Origin: Polynucleobacter sinensis
GTDB taxonomy: Bacteria; Pseudomonadota; Gammaproteobacteria; Burkholderiales; Burkholderiaceae
Assembly: GCF_001595985.1 (NCBI RefSeq)
Contig: NZ_LOJJ01000001.1
Coordinates: 310,001 to 374,000 of the forward strand
Reading direction: 5' to 3'
Length of the DNA: 64,000 nt
In this document: piece by piece, positions 27,354-36,853 of the stretch
Layout: each line of letters starts with the position of its first letter
Numbering within the stretch: position 1 is the first letter of the stretch
Program-made: the position numbers and the translations under genes
Notes under the pieces: model-generated
The model's input: the letters and a program-made list of their open reading frames with translations, nothing else
Databases searched by the model: none
Told to the model about the DNA's origin: nothing

Positions 27354-28376
27354 TTATTGTTGGGTAGTTGCTACAAATTGCTCCAGCTTATGGAGAGCGG
27401 CGCCAGATGAAATTGCTGCTTTTGCCATTTGAATGCCACTGGCAATGCTTGGCGCAATATTGGCTACATACAGCACGGCGCCTGCATTGAGGCAAACGAT
27501 ATCGCTTGCTGCCCCAGATTTTTTGTTTAGCACATCAAGCACAATGGTTTTGGATTCTTCAGCATTCGCCACTTTGAAGCTGCTGGTTGGCGCGGTGCTG
27601 AGACCAAAGTCTTGAGGGTGAATTTCATATTCACGAACAGTGCCTTCTTTAAGCTCGCCTATCAAGGTCGGACCTTCTAAAGAGATCTCATCCAAACCGT
27701 CTCGCCCATAAACCACTAGGGCATGGTCCATTCCCATGGCTTGCAAGACTCGAGCCTGAATGCCAACTAAGTCTGCATGAAACACGCCCATCAGAATGCG
27801 CTTGGCATCAGCTGGATTGGTGAGTGGTCCAAGGATATTGAAAATTGTTCTGACACCAAGGTCTCTGCGAATCGGAACCACATTTTTCATCGCGGGATGG
27901 TGGTTGGGAGCGAACATAAAGCCAGCACCCACTTTGGAAATGCATTGGGCAACTTGTTCTGGAGAAAGCGTGAGTTTTACTCCAAGCGACTCCAATATAT
28001 CTGCGCTGCCAGATTTGCTGCTCACACTGCGGTTACCATGCTTGGCAATTTTTGCACCTGCTGCTGCTGCAACAAACATCGCAGCGGTGGAGATATTAAA
28101 AGTATGAGCTCCGTCCCCACCAGTTCCTACAACGTCAACTAAATTTGCTCTATCTTCGACATGAACTGGGGTGGCAAATTCGCGCATGACTTGAGCTGCG
28201 GCAGCAATTTCCCCAACAGTTTCTTTTTTGGTGCGAAGCGCAACTAATAGCCCAGCTACTAGCGCTGGTGGCATTTCGCCGCTCATGATGAGACGCATCA
28301 TTGCCGTCATTTCATCGTGAAACAGTTCGCGATGTTCAATGCAACGTTGTAATGCTTGCTGAGGAGTAATTGGCAT
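27354..28376 (-). CDS. trpD: Anthranilate phosphoribosyltransferase
   Basis: A 340-residue enzyme that joins anthranilate to [53 protein letters not shown] holds the GTGGD PRPP-binding loop and the KHGNR and S-x-S-G-S-A-D anthranilate and metal contacts. [19 protein letters not shown] and [13 protein letters not shown] follow as in the family. Full length. 23 bases separate it from trpG. Confidence 0.97.
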   Translation of the reverse strand: MPITPQQALQRCIEHRELFHDEMTAMMRLIMSGEMPPALVAGLLVALRTKKETVGEIAAAAQVMREFATPVHVEDRANLVDVVGTGGDGAHTFNISTAAMFVAAAAGAKIAKHGNRSVSSKSGSADILESLGVKLTLSPEQVAQCISKVGAGFMFAPNHHPAMKNVVPIRRDLGVRTIFNILGPLTNPADAKRILMGVFHADLVGIQARVLQAMGMDHALVVYGRDGLDEISLEGPTLIGELKEGTVREYEIHPQDFGLSTAPTSSFKVANAEESKTIVLDVLNKKSGAASDIVCLNAGAVLYVANIAPSIASGIQMAKAAISSGAALHKLEQFVATTQQ

Positions 28377-28399
28377 AGAGTTTGAAATATATTTTTTGC

Positions 28400-28966
28400 T
28401 TATTTGGCTTGTAAAAAATTCTTCAGTAGTGCGTGACCATGTTCAGACAAAATTGATTCTGGATGGAACTGAACGCCCTCTACCGCAAGCTCGCGATGAC
28501 GAACGCCCATGATTTCACCGTCGGATGATGTGGCAGTAATTTCAAGTGCGGCAGGTAGGCTACTTTTTTCGATAGCTAGAGAGTGATAGCGCGTTACTTT
28601 AAATGGGTTTGGCAGGTTCTTAAAAACACCCACACCGGTATGGTGAATATCATCAGTCTTACCATGCATCACTTTTTGGGCGCGAATAATTTTTCCGCCA
28701 AAAGCCTCGCCGATGGCTTGATGACCAAGGCATACACCCAAAATTGGAATATGTCCCGCATAATGTTTAATGGTTTCTACAGAAATGCCTGCTTCCGCTG
28801 GACTACATGGGCCAGGTGAAATACAAATACGCTCAGGATTGATTTTGGCAATCTCATCCACGGAAATTTCGTCATTGCGAAATACTTTTACCTCTTCCCC
28901 AAGTTCGGCAAAATATTGCACAAGGTTGTAGGTAAATGAATCATAGTTATCAATCATGAGGAGCAT
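28400..28966 (-). CDS. trpG: Anthranilate synthase component II (glutamine amidotransferase)
   Basis: A 188-residue class I amidotransferase that supplies ammonia to TrpE. The nucleophile Cys is in [17 protein letters not shown], and the His-Glu pair is in [27 protein letters not shown] opens the protein. In related species the same subunit can also serve p-aminobenzoate synthesis. Its start overlaps the end of trpE by 17 bases. Confidence 0.96.
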   Translation of the reverse strand: MLLMIDNYDSFTYNLVQYFAELGEEVKVFRNDEISVDEIAKINPERICISPGPCSPAEAGISVETIKHYAGHIPILGVCLGHQAIGEAFGGKIIRAQKVMHGKTDDIHHTGVGVFKNLPNPFKVTRYHSLAIEKSSLPAALEITATSSDGEIMGVRHRELAVEGVQFHPESILSEHGHALLKNFLQAK

Positions 28967-30455
28967 CGAGCCCTCCTTGCACTAAATCAGCCGCCATTAA
29001 TACTGCACGAGCCTTGGCCTCAGTTTCTTTCCATTCGGCTGTAGGATCAGAGTCTGCTACTACACCCGCTCCAGCTTGGGAATGCAGCATTCCGTTGCGG
29101 ATCACGCCAGTTCGAATGGCAATTGCTACATCCATATCGCCGGAGAAAGAAAGGTAACCGACTGCGCCGCCATAAACACCGCGCTTCACAATTTCCATCT
29201 CATCAATAATTTCCATTGCCCGAATTTTTGGGGCGCCGGATAAAGTGCCGGCTGGGAAGGTTGCTCGTAAAACATCCATATTGCTCATATTGTCGAGTAA
29301 TTCACCTTCGACAGAGCTCACGATATGTTGTACATGAGAGTATTTTTCGATAGACATTGAGTCTGTCACTTTGACTGAACCTGTTTTGGCGATGCGTCCG
29401 ACGTCATTGCGAGCAAGATCAATCAACATTACATGCTCTGCAATCTCTTTTGGGTCGGCAAGTAATTCTCTAGCGAGACGCTCGTCTTCTTCAGGTGTTG
29501 CGCCGCGAGGGCGCGTGCCAGCCAGTGGACGAATAGTCACAATTTTTTGAGATTCTCGCTTCTCTTGTCGTACCAAGATCTCTGGCGAAGATCCAACTAC
29601 TTGTAGGTCGCCAAAGTCATAGAAGTACATATAGGGAGAAGGGTTAAGTGAGCGCAATGCTCTATAAAGAGCAAGTGGAGAGTCTGTATACGGTTTGCTG
29701 ATTCGTTGACCGATGACCACCTGCATGCAGTCACCAGCCAAAATATATTCTTTAGTTTTGAGAACGGCATTTTCAAAATCTTCTGCTTTGAATTTGCGGA
29801 TCAATTCTGTTTTTGTGCTTGGCAATGATGCCGGCATGCTGACGGGCCTGCTCAGGCAGGAAAGCAATTCTTTTAATCGAGCCTGGCCTTTCTCAAAACT
29901 ATCCGCAATGCTTGGGTCTGCATAGACAATTAAATAGATTCGGCCTGCCACGTTATCAATTACGGCCAACTCTTCGGTCAACATTAATTGAATATCAGGT
30001 ACGCCCAACTCATCTGGAAGATGATGTTTGGCTAAACGAGATTCAATATAACGAACCGTGTCATATCCGAAGTAGCCCGCAAGGCCGCCACAGAAGCGCG
30101 GTAGCCCTGGCTGGACTGCGACTTTAAAGCGCTTGAAGAAGGCATCTACAAAATCCAATGGATTGTCATGATTGGTTTCAATCACCTTGCCATCAAGAAG
30201 TACTTCTGTTAGTGGTTTATTTGGCGTGCCGACCGTTCTGATCACAGTCTTTGCAGGTAAACCAATAAAAGAGAAGCGGCCAAAACGTTCCCCGCCTAAG
30301 ACTGACTCGAGAAGATAGGTATTTTTTTGGCCAAAAGCCTGAGTCAGTTTTGCGTAAAGTGAAAGAGGCGTCTCTAGATCGGCCAATACTTCCTTTACCA
30401 AAGGAATTCGATTAAAGCCCTGGCTTGCTAGGGTAAGAAATTCTTCGTGCTGCAT
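28950..30455 (-). CDS. trpE: Anthranilate synthase component I
   Basis: A 501-residue chorismate-using enzyme that starts tryptophan synthesis. The N-terminal domain has the feedback region ([19 protein letters not shown], with the LLES-type Trp-binding motif). The C-terminal chorismate-binding domain contains [53 protein letters not shown] and [18 protein letters not shown]. Its ATG overlaps the stop of rpe (TAATG). No leader peptide with tandem Trp codons was found upstream of rpe, so classical attenuation is not supported. Confidence 0.97.
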   Translation of the reverse strand: MQHEEFLTLASQGFNRIPLVKEVLADLETPLSLYAKLTQAFGQKNTYLLESVLGGERFGRFSFIGLPAKTVIRTVGTPNKPLTEVLLDGKVIETNHDNPLDFVDAFFKRFKVAVQPGLPRFCGGLAGYFGYDTVRYIESRLAKHHLPDELGVPDIQLMLTEELAVIDNVAGRIYLIVYADPSIADSFEKGQARLKELLSCLSRPVSMPASLPSTKTELIRKFKAEDFENAVLKTKEYILAGDCMQVVIGQRISKPYTDSPLALYRALRSLNPSPYMYFYDFGDLQVVGSSPEILVRQEKRESQKIVTIRPLAGTRPRGATPEEDERLARELLADPKEIAEHVMLIDLARNDVGRIAKTGSVKVTDSMSIEKYSHVQHIVSSVEGELLDNMSNMDVLRATFPAGTLSGAPKIRAMEIIDEMEIVKRGVYGGAVGYLSFSGDMDVAIAIRTGVIRNGMLHSQAGAGVVADSDPTAEWKETEAKARAVLMAADLVQGGLDAPHD

Positions 30456-31180
30456 TAATTCTTCCCTATACTTGCCAGCTCAATCCGCATTGCCTCAATC
30501 ACTTGTGCGTAATTTTCTTTTCCAAAGATAGCCGAGCCTGCAACAAATGTATCTGCGCCAGCTTTAGCAATCTGCGCAATGTTGTCAACCTTAATTCCAC
30601 CATCAACTTCTAAACGAATATGGCGTCCAGTTTCTTCTTGATGACGATCTAAGCGTGCTCGAACTTGAGCAATCTTATTGAGAGTGCTGGGAATAAATGA
30701 TTGACCACCAAACCCCGGGTTCACCGACATCAGCAAAACAAGATCAAGCAACTCCAGGGTGTGATCTAAGTGGTCTAAGGGAGTTGCAGGATTTAAAACG
30801 AGACCCGCTTCACATCCTTGGTCGCGAATCAGATTGATGGTTCTATTGACATGCGGACTTGCCTCTGGATGAAAGCTAATTAAATTTGCTCCAGCTTTTG
30901 CAAAATCTGGAATCAGGCGATCGACTGGCTCAACCATCAGGTGCACATCAATCATGGCAGGCTTACCATTTTTGACAGCGTGTGGACGAATTGCCTCACA
31001 CACTAGCGGGCCAATTGTCAGGTTGGGGACGTAATGATTGTCCATCACATCAAAGTGAATCCAGTCTGCACCCGCGCTAAGAACATCTTGCACTTCTTTG
31101 CCAAGACAGGCAAAGTCGGCCGACAAAATGGAGGGGGCGATGACAAACTGGCTATTCGAGGGTGATTTCTGGCTATCCAT
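30455..31180 (-). CDS. rpe: Ribulose-phosphate 3-epimerase
   Basis: A 241-residue TIM barrel interconverting ribulose-5-phosphate and xylulose-5-phosphate. [34 protein letters not shown] (metal-binding His and Asp), [36 protein letters not shown] and [13 protein letters not shown] are the family signatures. It heads the rpe-trpEGDC run and is coupled to trpE. In many Burkholderiaceae gph lies between the two; it is absent here. apaG is divergent. Confidence 0.97.
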   Translation of the reverse strand: MDSQKSPSNSQFVIAPSILSADFACLGKEVQDVLSAGADWIHFDVMDNHYVPNLTIGPLVCEAIRPHAVKNGKPAMIDVHLMVEPVDRLIPDFAKAGANLISFHPEASPHVNRTINLIRDQGCEAGLVLNPATPLDHLDHTLELLDLVLLMSVNPGFGGQSFIPSTLNKIAQVRARLDRHQEETGRHIRLEVDGGIKVDNIAQIAKAGADTFVAGSAIFGKENYAQVIEAMRIELASIGKN

Positions 31181-31229
31181 CCCTAGATTCTAGCTTGCAG
31201 TTGGCTCTAGGATGGAGCAGAATTCGAGC

Positions 31230-31604
31230 ATGAATCCACACGAAATTAGTATTACGGTCAAAACCCAGTATTTGCCTGAGCAGTCTGACCCTGATAATCG
31301 ACAATTTGCCTTTGCCTATACGATCACCATCAGAAATTCTGGGACGGCTGGTATTCAGCTTATTGCCCGCCATTGGTTTATTACGGATGGGAATAATGAT
31401 GTTCAAGAGGTGCGTGGCTTAGGGGTGGTCGGCCAGCAGCCCCTGTTGAGGGCTGGTGAGCAGTTTGAGTACACCAGTTGGGCAACTTTACCGACGCCAG
31501 CCGGCACCATGCGAGGAGAGTATTTTTGCGTAACTGAGGATGCGCAGTTTTTCCAGGCCCCAATACCTGAGTTTGCCCTGGTAATGCCTAGAACCTTGCA
31601 TTAA
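31230..31604 (+). CDS. apaG: ApaG (Co2+/Mg2+ efflux-associated, DUF525 fold)
   Basis: A 124-residue single-domain protein of fibronectin-like beta fold. ISITVKTQYLPEQSDPDNRQFAFAYTITIRNSG and RHWFITDGNNDVQEVRGLGVVGQQPLLRAGEQFEYTSWATLPTPAGTMRGEYF match ApaG throughout. The family has been linked to cation homeostasis and, in eukaryotic relatives, to F-box proteins; its biochemical role is unsettled. The ATG at 31230 gives the usual ApaG length. An ATG at 31212 would add six residues. Confidence 0.94.
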   Translation: MNPHEISITVKTQYLPEQSDPDNRQFAFAYTITIRNSGTAGIQLIARHWFITDGNNDVQEVRGLGVVGQQPLLRAGEQFEYTSWATLPTPAGTMRGEYFCVTEDAQFFQAPIPEFALVMPRTLH

Positions 31605-31617
31605 ACGGCAATAGACT

Positions 31618-31731
31618 CTACTTTTTGCCCTTACCAGTCCAAAGGACAATAAAAAGGAGGAGTGCGAGCGCAATCCCTCCTTCTACGGCAAACAAGATCA
31701 TTGGGTATTCATCGAGTAAATTGGCGATCAT
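31618..31731 (-). CDS. Possible 37-residue single-span membrane peptide
   Basis: The minus strand between apaG and mltA encodes a short protein, MIANLLDEYPMILFAVEGGI followed by ALALLLFIVLWTGKGKK. It has an acidic N-terminus, one clean transmembrane helix and a basic tail. It fills most of the gap between the two genes, and the sequence would be an odd chance product. No good Shine-Dalgarno is visible and the frame stays open upstream to about 31830, overlapping mltA. Function unknown; possibly real, divergent from mltA. Confidence 0.4.
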   Translation of the reverse strand: MIANLLDEYPMILFAVEGGIALALLLFIVLWTGKGKK

Positions 31732-31750
31732 GATTTCAAAATCCAAAGTA

Positions 31751-32878
31751 ATGAGCAACCCTGCTATACGAATTGCCTTTCTTAGTGTATTCGGTTTAGG
31801 GCTTGCCAGCTTAATCGCAGGATGCTCCACACCCTCAACTCGAGCTGGCTATCGTGCCAGTGGCAGTGCTCCTGCTTCATATAGCTCACCAATTGCCAGT
31901 TTTAAATCGGCTTCTTGGGAAAATTTACCAGGGTGGCAAGAGGACAACCTCACGCAGGCCTGGCCAGCATGGCTAAAAAGCTGCGAAGCATTGCGTAAAC
32001 GCAGCAGTGAGATTAATTGGCGTCAAGTTTGCGCGCAAGCTGGAAGTGTCTCTGCGCGGGATGGTCAGGCTATTCGTCAATATTTTGAGGCAAACTTCCT
32101 GGTTTATGAGGTTCGAAATACCGCCTCAAGTAGCGAGACTGGCTTAATCACTGGGTATTATGAGCCCGTAATGAACGGCTCTCAAAGTCGCACCGCAACT
32201 TATACAGTGCCTTTGTATGGCCTTCCCAGCGCGTGGAAGGGGGCTAAACCAAATCCAGCACCAGCGCGTGCAGAATTGATGAGTTCTGGGGTCTTAAAGG
32301 GGTCTGAGATTGCCTGGGTACAAGATCCTGTAGCCGCCGCCTTTATGCAAATTCAAGGTTCTGGAAAGATCCGTCTTGAGGATGGACGTGTTTTACGTTT
32401 AGGCTATGCCGGAACTAACGATCAGCCATTTAAGTCATTCGCTCAGTGGTTGCTCGACCGTAAAGAAATTACTCGTAGCGAGGCAACCATGCAGGGGATT
32501 TCTGCTTGGGCAAGACGTAACCCTGGGCGAGTAGAGGAAATGCTCAACGCAAACCCTCGATTTGTATTTTTCAAAGAATTGCCGGGTAATGTTAGCGCTG
32601 ATCTTGGGCCGAATGGTGCCTTAGGTGTGCCTTTGACTGCCGAGCGCAGTATCGCAATTGATTTAAAAGCTCTGCCATTGGGGGCGCCAGTATTTTTAAG
32701 CACAACCAAACCACTAAGTAGTCAAGCTTTACAAAAGCTAGTGATGGCTCAGGATACTGGTAAAGCCATTGTCGGTGGCGTGAGGGCAGATTACTATTGG
32801 GGTTCGGGAGATTCCGCTGGAGAGTTGGCGGGGCGCATGAAGCAGGATGGCAGGATGTGGCTATTGTTGCCGCGCTGA
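31751..32878 (+). CDS. mltA: Membrane-bound lytic murein transglycosylase A
   Basis: A 375-residue lipoprotein that cleaves peptidoglycan glycan strands with 1,6-anhydro-MurNAc formation. The ATG at 31751 gives a lipoprotein signal, RIAFLSVFGLGLASLIAGCS, with the lipobox Cys at 23; an upstream open extension lacks any such logic. The MltA beta-barrel region includes LITGYYEPVMNGS, PVAAAFMQIQGSGKIRLEDG and NPRFVFFKEL. The C-terminal 3D region, MAQDTGKAIVGGVRADYYWG, carries the catalytic Asp. Monocistronic or cotranscribed with the hydratase 24 bases downstream. Confidence 0.94.
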   Translation: MSNPAIRIAFLSVFGLGLASLIAGCSTPSTRAGYRASGSAPASYSSPIASFKSASWENLPGWQEDNLTQAWPAWLKSCEALRKRSSEINWRQVCAQAGSVSARDGQAIRQYFEANFLVYEVRNTASSSETGLITGYYEPVMNGSQSRTATYTVPLYGLPSAWKGAKPNPAPARAELMSSGVLKGSEIAWVQDPVAAAFMQIQGSGKIRLEDGRVLRLGYAGTNDQPFKSFAQWLLDRKEITRSEATMQGISAWARRNPGRVEEMLNANPRFVFFKELPGNVSADLGPNGALGVPLTAERSIAIDLKALPLGAPVFLSTTKPLSSQALQKLVMAQDTGKAIVGGVRADYYWGSGDSAGELAGRMKQDGRMWLLLPR

Positions 32879-32902
32879 TTCAATAATATTTGAAAGGTAT
32901 CG

Positions 32903-33679
32903 ATGACTTACAACACCATTTTGACTGAGGTAGATGGCAAGGTTGCCGTGATTACCTTAAATCGCCCACAAGTACTAAATGCTTTAAATGATGAGTTAAT
33001 GGATGAGTTAGGAGCGGCCTTATTGGGCTTTGATGCTGATGACAATATTGGTTGCATCATCGTTACTGGAAGTGAAAAAGCGTTTGCAGCTGGGGCTGAT
33101 ATTGCCACAATGGCAAAGTATGGATTTCATGATGTTTATCGCGGAGACTTCATTACCCGTAATTGGGAAGAAATGAAAAAAGTCCGTAAACCAGTCATTG
33201 CAGCGGTGTCAGGTTATGCGCTTGGTGGTGGATGTGAATTGGCGATGATGTGTGACACGATTATGGCTGCAGATAGTGCTAAGTTTGCACAGCCTGAAGT
33301 TAAGCTCGGAATTATTCCTGGCGCCGGGGGTACGCAACGTTTGCCACGCGCTGTCTCTAAAGCCAAGGCAATGGATCTTGCATTGACCGGTCGCATGATG
33401 GATGCAGCCGAAGCAGAGCGCGCTGGATTGGTCGCTCGTATTTTCCCTCAAGCGGATTTATTGAGGGAAGTCAAAGCGATTGCAAAAACGATTGCCGATA
33501 TGCCCTTACTTACAGCAATGATGGTTAAGGAGGCGATTAATACAGCCTATGAAACAACACTCTCAGAAGGTATTCATTTTGAGCGTCGCTTGTTCCATGC
33601 CTGTTTTGCGACCGACGATCAAAAAGAGGGTATGGCTGCGTTTATGGAAAAACGCCCAGCTAAATTTACTAACTCTTAA
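32903..33679 (+). CDS. Enoyl-CoA hydratase
   Basis: A 258-residue crotonase-fold enzyme that hydrates trans-2-enoyl-CoA in fatty acid or aromatic acid breakdown. [11 protein letters not shown] (the A-G-A-D-I CoA loop), [19 protein letters not shown] (oxyanion hole and first catalytic Glu) and [20 protein letters not shown] (second catalytic Glu) are all present. It is close to the PaaF/short-chain type, but exact chain specificity cannot be read. AAAGGT 8 bases upstream is the ribosome site. Confidence 0.93.
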   Translation: MTYNTILTEVDGKVAVITLNRPQVLNALNDELMDELGAALLGFDADDNIGCIIVTGSEKAFAAGADIATMAKYGFHDVYRGDFITRNWEEMKKVRKPVIAAVSGYALGGGCELAMMCDTIMAADSAKFAQPEVKLGIIPGAGGTQRLPRAVSKAKAMDLALTGRMMDAAEAERAGLVARIFPQADLLREVKAIAKTIADMPLLTAMMVKEAINTAYETTLSEGIHFERRLFHACFATDDQKEGMAAFMEKRPAKFTNS

Positions 33680-33682
33680 AAG

Positions 33683-34885
33683 TTAGGCTGGAGCTTGTTC
33701 TAAATAGCGTTGAGCTAATTTCACCCAATAGTTCACTCCCACTGGAATCAATGCGTCATTGAAGTCATAGGAGGGATTGTGAAGATGGCATGGGCCCATC
33801 CCATGTCCTGCTGCGCGGTGATCGCCATCACCGTTTCCTAGGAAAACATAGCAACCAGGTTTTTCAAGCAACATAAAGGCGAAATCTTCGGCGCCCATGG
33901 TTGGGTCAACACACGTATTGACGTTTTGCTCGCCTACTAACTCGCACATCACCTTGCTGGCAAACTCCACTTCATTTTCATGATTAATCAGTGGTGGATA
34001 GTTTCTAGAGAAGCTCACTTCAGCCTGGCAGTCAAATGCGCATGAAACATTATGAGAAATTTCTCTTAAGCGCTGCTCGATTAAATCAAGAACTTCAATA
34101 GTGAAAGTGCGAACCGTCCCACCAATAAAAGCGCTATCCGGAATGACATTGCTTGTTTCGCCTGCATGAAATTGTGTGACTGATAAAACTGCTGCATCCA
34201 CAGGACGTTTATTTCGAGTGATTATGCTTTGCAGGGCTTGCACGACTTGCGCACCCGCAAGTACGGGGTCAGCACTATTGTGCGGCAGGGCGGCATGTCC
34301 ACCTTTCCCACGAATCGTAATTTCAAAAGTATTGCTTGAGGCCATCATTGGGCCTGAGGTAACGCCAAAATGACCTTCTGCAAACCCTGGCCAGTTGTGT
34401 AAACCAAAAACAGCATCACAGGGGAATTGTTTGAAGAGACCGTCATTGATCATCTCTTGCGCGCCAGCACCACCTTCTTCCGCAGGCTGAAAAATAAAAA
34501 TGACGGAACCTTTGAAATCACGATGATTGGAAAGATATTGAGCCGCACCCAATAACATTGCTGTATGACCATCATGGCCGCAGGCATGCATCTTCCCGGG
34601 ATTCTTTGAGGCGTGCTCAAAGGTATTGTGTTCTTGCATGGGCAATGCATCCATATCTGCGCGTAGCCCAACCATCTTTCCAGGGCCTAGATCGCCATCA
34701 AGCTTGCCCACTACACCCGTTTTTCCTAGCCCTCGATAAACCGTGATGCCCCAGCTAGAGAGCGCCTCAGCCACAAGATCGGAAGTGCGGTTTTCTTCAA
34801 AACGTAATTCAGGATGCGCATGAATATTGCGTCGAATTTCTTGGATGGTTGATGCGGAGTCGATGATTTCTGGGAGTAATCGCAT
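33683..34885 (-). CDS. M20 family amidohydrolase (hippurate hydrolase-like)
   Basis: A 400-residue zinc-dependent amidohydrolase. GLRADMDALPMQE, HACGHDGHTAMLLGAAQYL and IFQPAEEGGAGAQEMI hold the metal ligands and catalytic Glu of the M20D group. The lid domain (about 185-300) has GHAALPHNSADPV. C-terminal MGAEDFAFML and GHGMGPCHLHNPSYDFND supply the last ligands. Substrates of relatives include hippurate, indole-acetyl-amino acids and N-acyl amino acids; the substrate here is not clear. Convergent with the hydratase gene, 3 bases apart. Confidence 0.92.
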   Translation of the reverse strand: MRLLPEIIDSASTIQEIRRNIHAHPELRFEENRTSDLVAEALSSWGITVYRGLGKTGVVGKLDGDLGPGKMVGLRADMDALPMQEHNTFEHASKNPGKMHACGHDGHTAMLLGAAQYLSNHRDFKGSVIFIFQPAEEGGAGAQEMINDGLFKQFPCDAVFGLHNWPGFAEGHFGVTSGPMMASSNTFEITIRGKGGHAALPHNSADPVLAGAQVVQALQSIITRNKRPVDAAVLSVTQFHAGETSNVIPDSAFIGGTVRTFTIEVLDLIEQRLREISHNVSCAFDCQAEVSFSRNYPPLINHENEVEFASKVMCELVGEQNVNTCVDPTMGAEDFAFMLLEKPGCYVFLGNGDGDHRAAGHGMGPCHLHNPSYDFNDALIPVGVNYWVKLAQRYLEQAPA

Positions 34886-34904
34886 AACTTCATCTTATCT
34901 GAAT

Positions 34905-35621
34905 TTAATCTGGAAGCCTTATGTGCTGTGCAGCAAAAAGCAGTGCGTCAATGGAATAGGGCGCATGCTCTGATTTTTGATGTTGCTTTGGTAATGTAGG
35001 AAGAAGCCCTAAAAACGGCGCGAATATTCTTTCTTTGAGAGTTTCTAAGTTTTCCTCAAGAAAAGGCATTTCTTCAGAAAGGGTATTTGCAATCCATCCT
35101 GCAATAGGGAGTTGGCGAGATTGAATCGCCTCACAGGTGAGAAGGGCATGGTTGATGCATCCTAAGCGCATACCCACCACCAAGATCACTGGCAAATCCA
35201 TTGCTTGAGCCAAATCACCCAAATCTTCTTGTGGATTGAGTGGCACTAAAAATCCACCGGCGCCCTCGACTATGATGGAGTCGAAACGCTCACCAGCGTC
35301 TTCAAGTGCATTTAGGATGAGGGCGCAATCTAGTTGTACTCCCGCCTTGTTGGCTGCTAAATGGGGGGCAATCGCCTCATCTAAAACATAAGGGCAAAGA
35401 CTGTCTTGATCATGGGTGAATCCTGATGCGAGCCTTAAGGTTTCAATATCTTCATTGAGTTTTTGGCCGCTCGAGTCAATATATGTTCCTGCGGCAACTG
35501 GCTTAAAGCCTGATGCATTCAGTCCAGCCTCTTTCAGTTTCAGAATAAGGGCACCACTAACTAAAGTCTTTCCAACTTCGGTATCAGTTCCTGTTACGAA
35601 ATAGCTGGTTGTCAGAGTCAA
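34905..35621 (-). CDS. bioD: Dethiobiotin synthetase
   Basis: A 238-residue ATP-dependent ligase that closes the ureido ring of dethiobiotin. The P-loop is in FVTGTDTEVGKTLVSGALI; GFKPVAAGT and IIVEGAGGFLVPLN are substrate and metal segments; CINHALLTCEAI follows. It ends the bioA-bioF-bioD operon and overlaps bioF by 4 bases. Confidence 0.96.
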   Translation of the reverse strand: MTLTTSYFVTGTDTEVGKTLVSGALILKLKEAGLNASGFKPVAAGTYIDSSGQKLNEDIETLRLASGFTHDQDSLCPYVLDEAIAPHLAANKAGVQLDCALILNALEDAGERFDSIIVEGAGGFLVPLNPQEDLGDLAQAMDLPVILVVGMRLGCINHALLTCEAIQSRQLPIAGWIANTLSEEMPFLEENLETLKERIFAPFLGLLPTLPKQHQKSEHAPYSIDALLFAAQHIRLPD

Positions 35622-36853
35622 GATTGATGTTTTCTTTCTACCGTTTGCTCAATCATCTTTAAAGTTTGCATGAGTTCGCGCAAGTCATTCTCACTATGAT
35701 TTGCTGAAAAGGTAATCCGCAAGCGAGAACTTCCTTCGGGAACTGTGGGGGGGCGAATCGCTGGAATCCAATACCCTGCCTCATCTAGTAGTTTAGCTGC
35801 CAATAATGCATTGGCATTACTCCCTAAAATCACTGGTTGAATTGGAGTTGAGGATTGTGATTTTTCCCAGCTAGAAAAATTCATTTCTGTTTGCCAAATC
35901 TGAATTAGTCGATTCAATTGTTTGCGACGAGCAGCGCCTTCATCACCCTCTATCAAATTCAAACTGCTTAGAAGTGTATGGGCAATTGCAGGTGGTGTTG
36001 CAGTGCTGTAAATATAGGGGCGCCCTTTTTGAATAAGCCACTCTATAAACTGCGCTCCTGAGCAGATAAATGCGCCACTCACACCTGCTGCTTTTCCCAA
36101 AGTGCCAATGTAGACAATCCGTTCTGAACACACATCAAATTGCTCAAGAATGCCATGCCCATATTTTCCCAAAATACCAAAGCCATGCGCGTCATCTATC
36201 AATAGCAGGGCATCATATTCTTGAGCAATTTCAATAAGTCGTTTTACTGGAGCAAGATCTCCATCCATACTAAATACGCCATCAGTGACAAGTAATTTCA
36301 GAGAATGCGTATCCTTCTGAAGAGCTTCCTGAAGCGAATCTAGGTTTTGATGATCAAAGAGGGTGACAACAGCCTTTGTTTGCGCGCTGGCTAGTCGAAC
36401 TCCATCGATAATTGATGCATGATTGAGTCTTGCTGAGTAAATGCTGACATCGCCTGACGCAGCAAGTCTGGCTAAACCAGTAATGGCATTGATATTGGCA
36501 AGATAGCCAGTACTAAAGAAAAGGGCGCGGGCATTTGGTATGTGCTTGCTTTCACATTCTGCTAATTTTTTTTCTAGCAACTCATGTGCAATGCTATGGC
36601 CGCTAATAAGGTGGGATGCTCCACTACCTACTCCATAGCGTTCGGCACCCTGAGAAAGTGCATTGATTAAATCAGGGTGATTAGCAAGGCCTAGGTAGTC
36701 ATTGCTACAAAATGCTTTAAGTGTTCTCTGGCCCACATTTGCTTTAACGTCGCAGGGGGATTTTGTAATACGTAACTTCCGTTTAAGAAGTTGCGCATCT
36801 AGACCTTCGATCTGGTCATGAGCCATTCTCAACGCATTAAAACTATTTTTCAC
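35618..36853 (-). CDS. bioF: 8-amino-7-oxononanoate synthase
   Basis: A 411-residue PLP enzyme that condenses pimeloyl-ACP or -CoA with alanine. FCSNDYLGLANHPDL, GVGSGASHLISGH, LNHASIIDGVRLA and LLIDDAHGFGILGKYGHG are family signatures. The PLP Lys is in VYIGTLGKAAGVSGAF. The N-terminus carries about 25 extra residues compared with the shortest homologues. It overlaps bioA upstream and bioD downstream by 4 bases each. Confidence 0.96.
   Translation of the reverse strand: MKNSFNALRMAHDQIEGLDAQLLKRKLRITKSPCDVKANVGQRTLKAFCSNDYLGLANHPDLINALSQGAERYGVGSGASHLISGHSIAHELLEKKLAECESKHIPNARALFFSTGYLANINAITGLARLAASGDVSIYSARLNHASIIDGVRLASAQTKAVVTLFDHQNLDSLQEALQKDTHSLKLLVTDGVFSMDGDLAPVKRLIEIAQEYDALLLIDDAHGFGILGKYGHGILEQFDVCSERIVYIGTLGKAAGVSGAFICSGAQFIEWLIQKGRPYIYSTATPPAIAHTLLSSLNLIEGDEGAARRKQLNRLIQIWQTEMNFSSWEKSQSSTPIQPVILGSNANALLAAKLLDEAGYWIPAIRPPTVPEGSSRLRITFSANHSENDLRELMQTLKMIEQTVERKHQS

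Noticed and set aside
31181..31229. trp attenuator leader before rpe
   Set aside because: No short frame with tandem Trp codons and no pair of competing hairpins was seen.
31173..31406. 77-codon minus-strand frame opposite apaG
   Set aside because: Lies antisense within apaG with no family features; apaG is clear.
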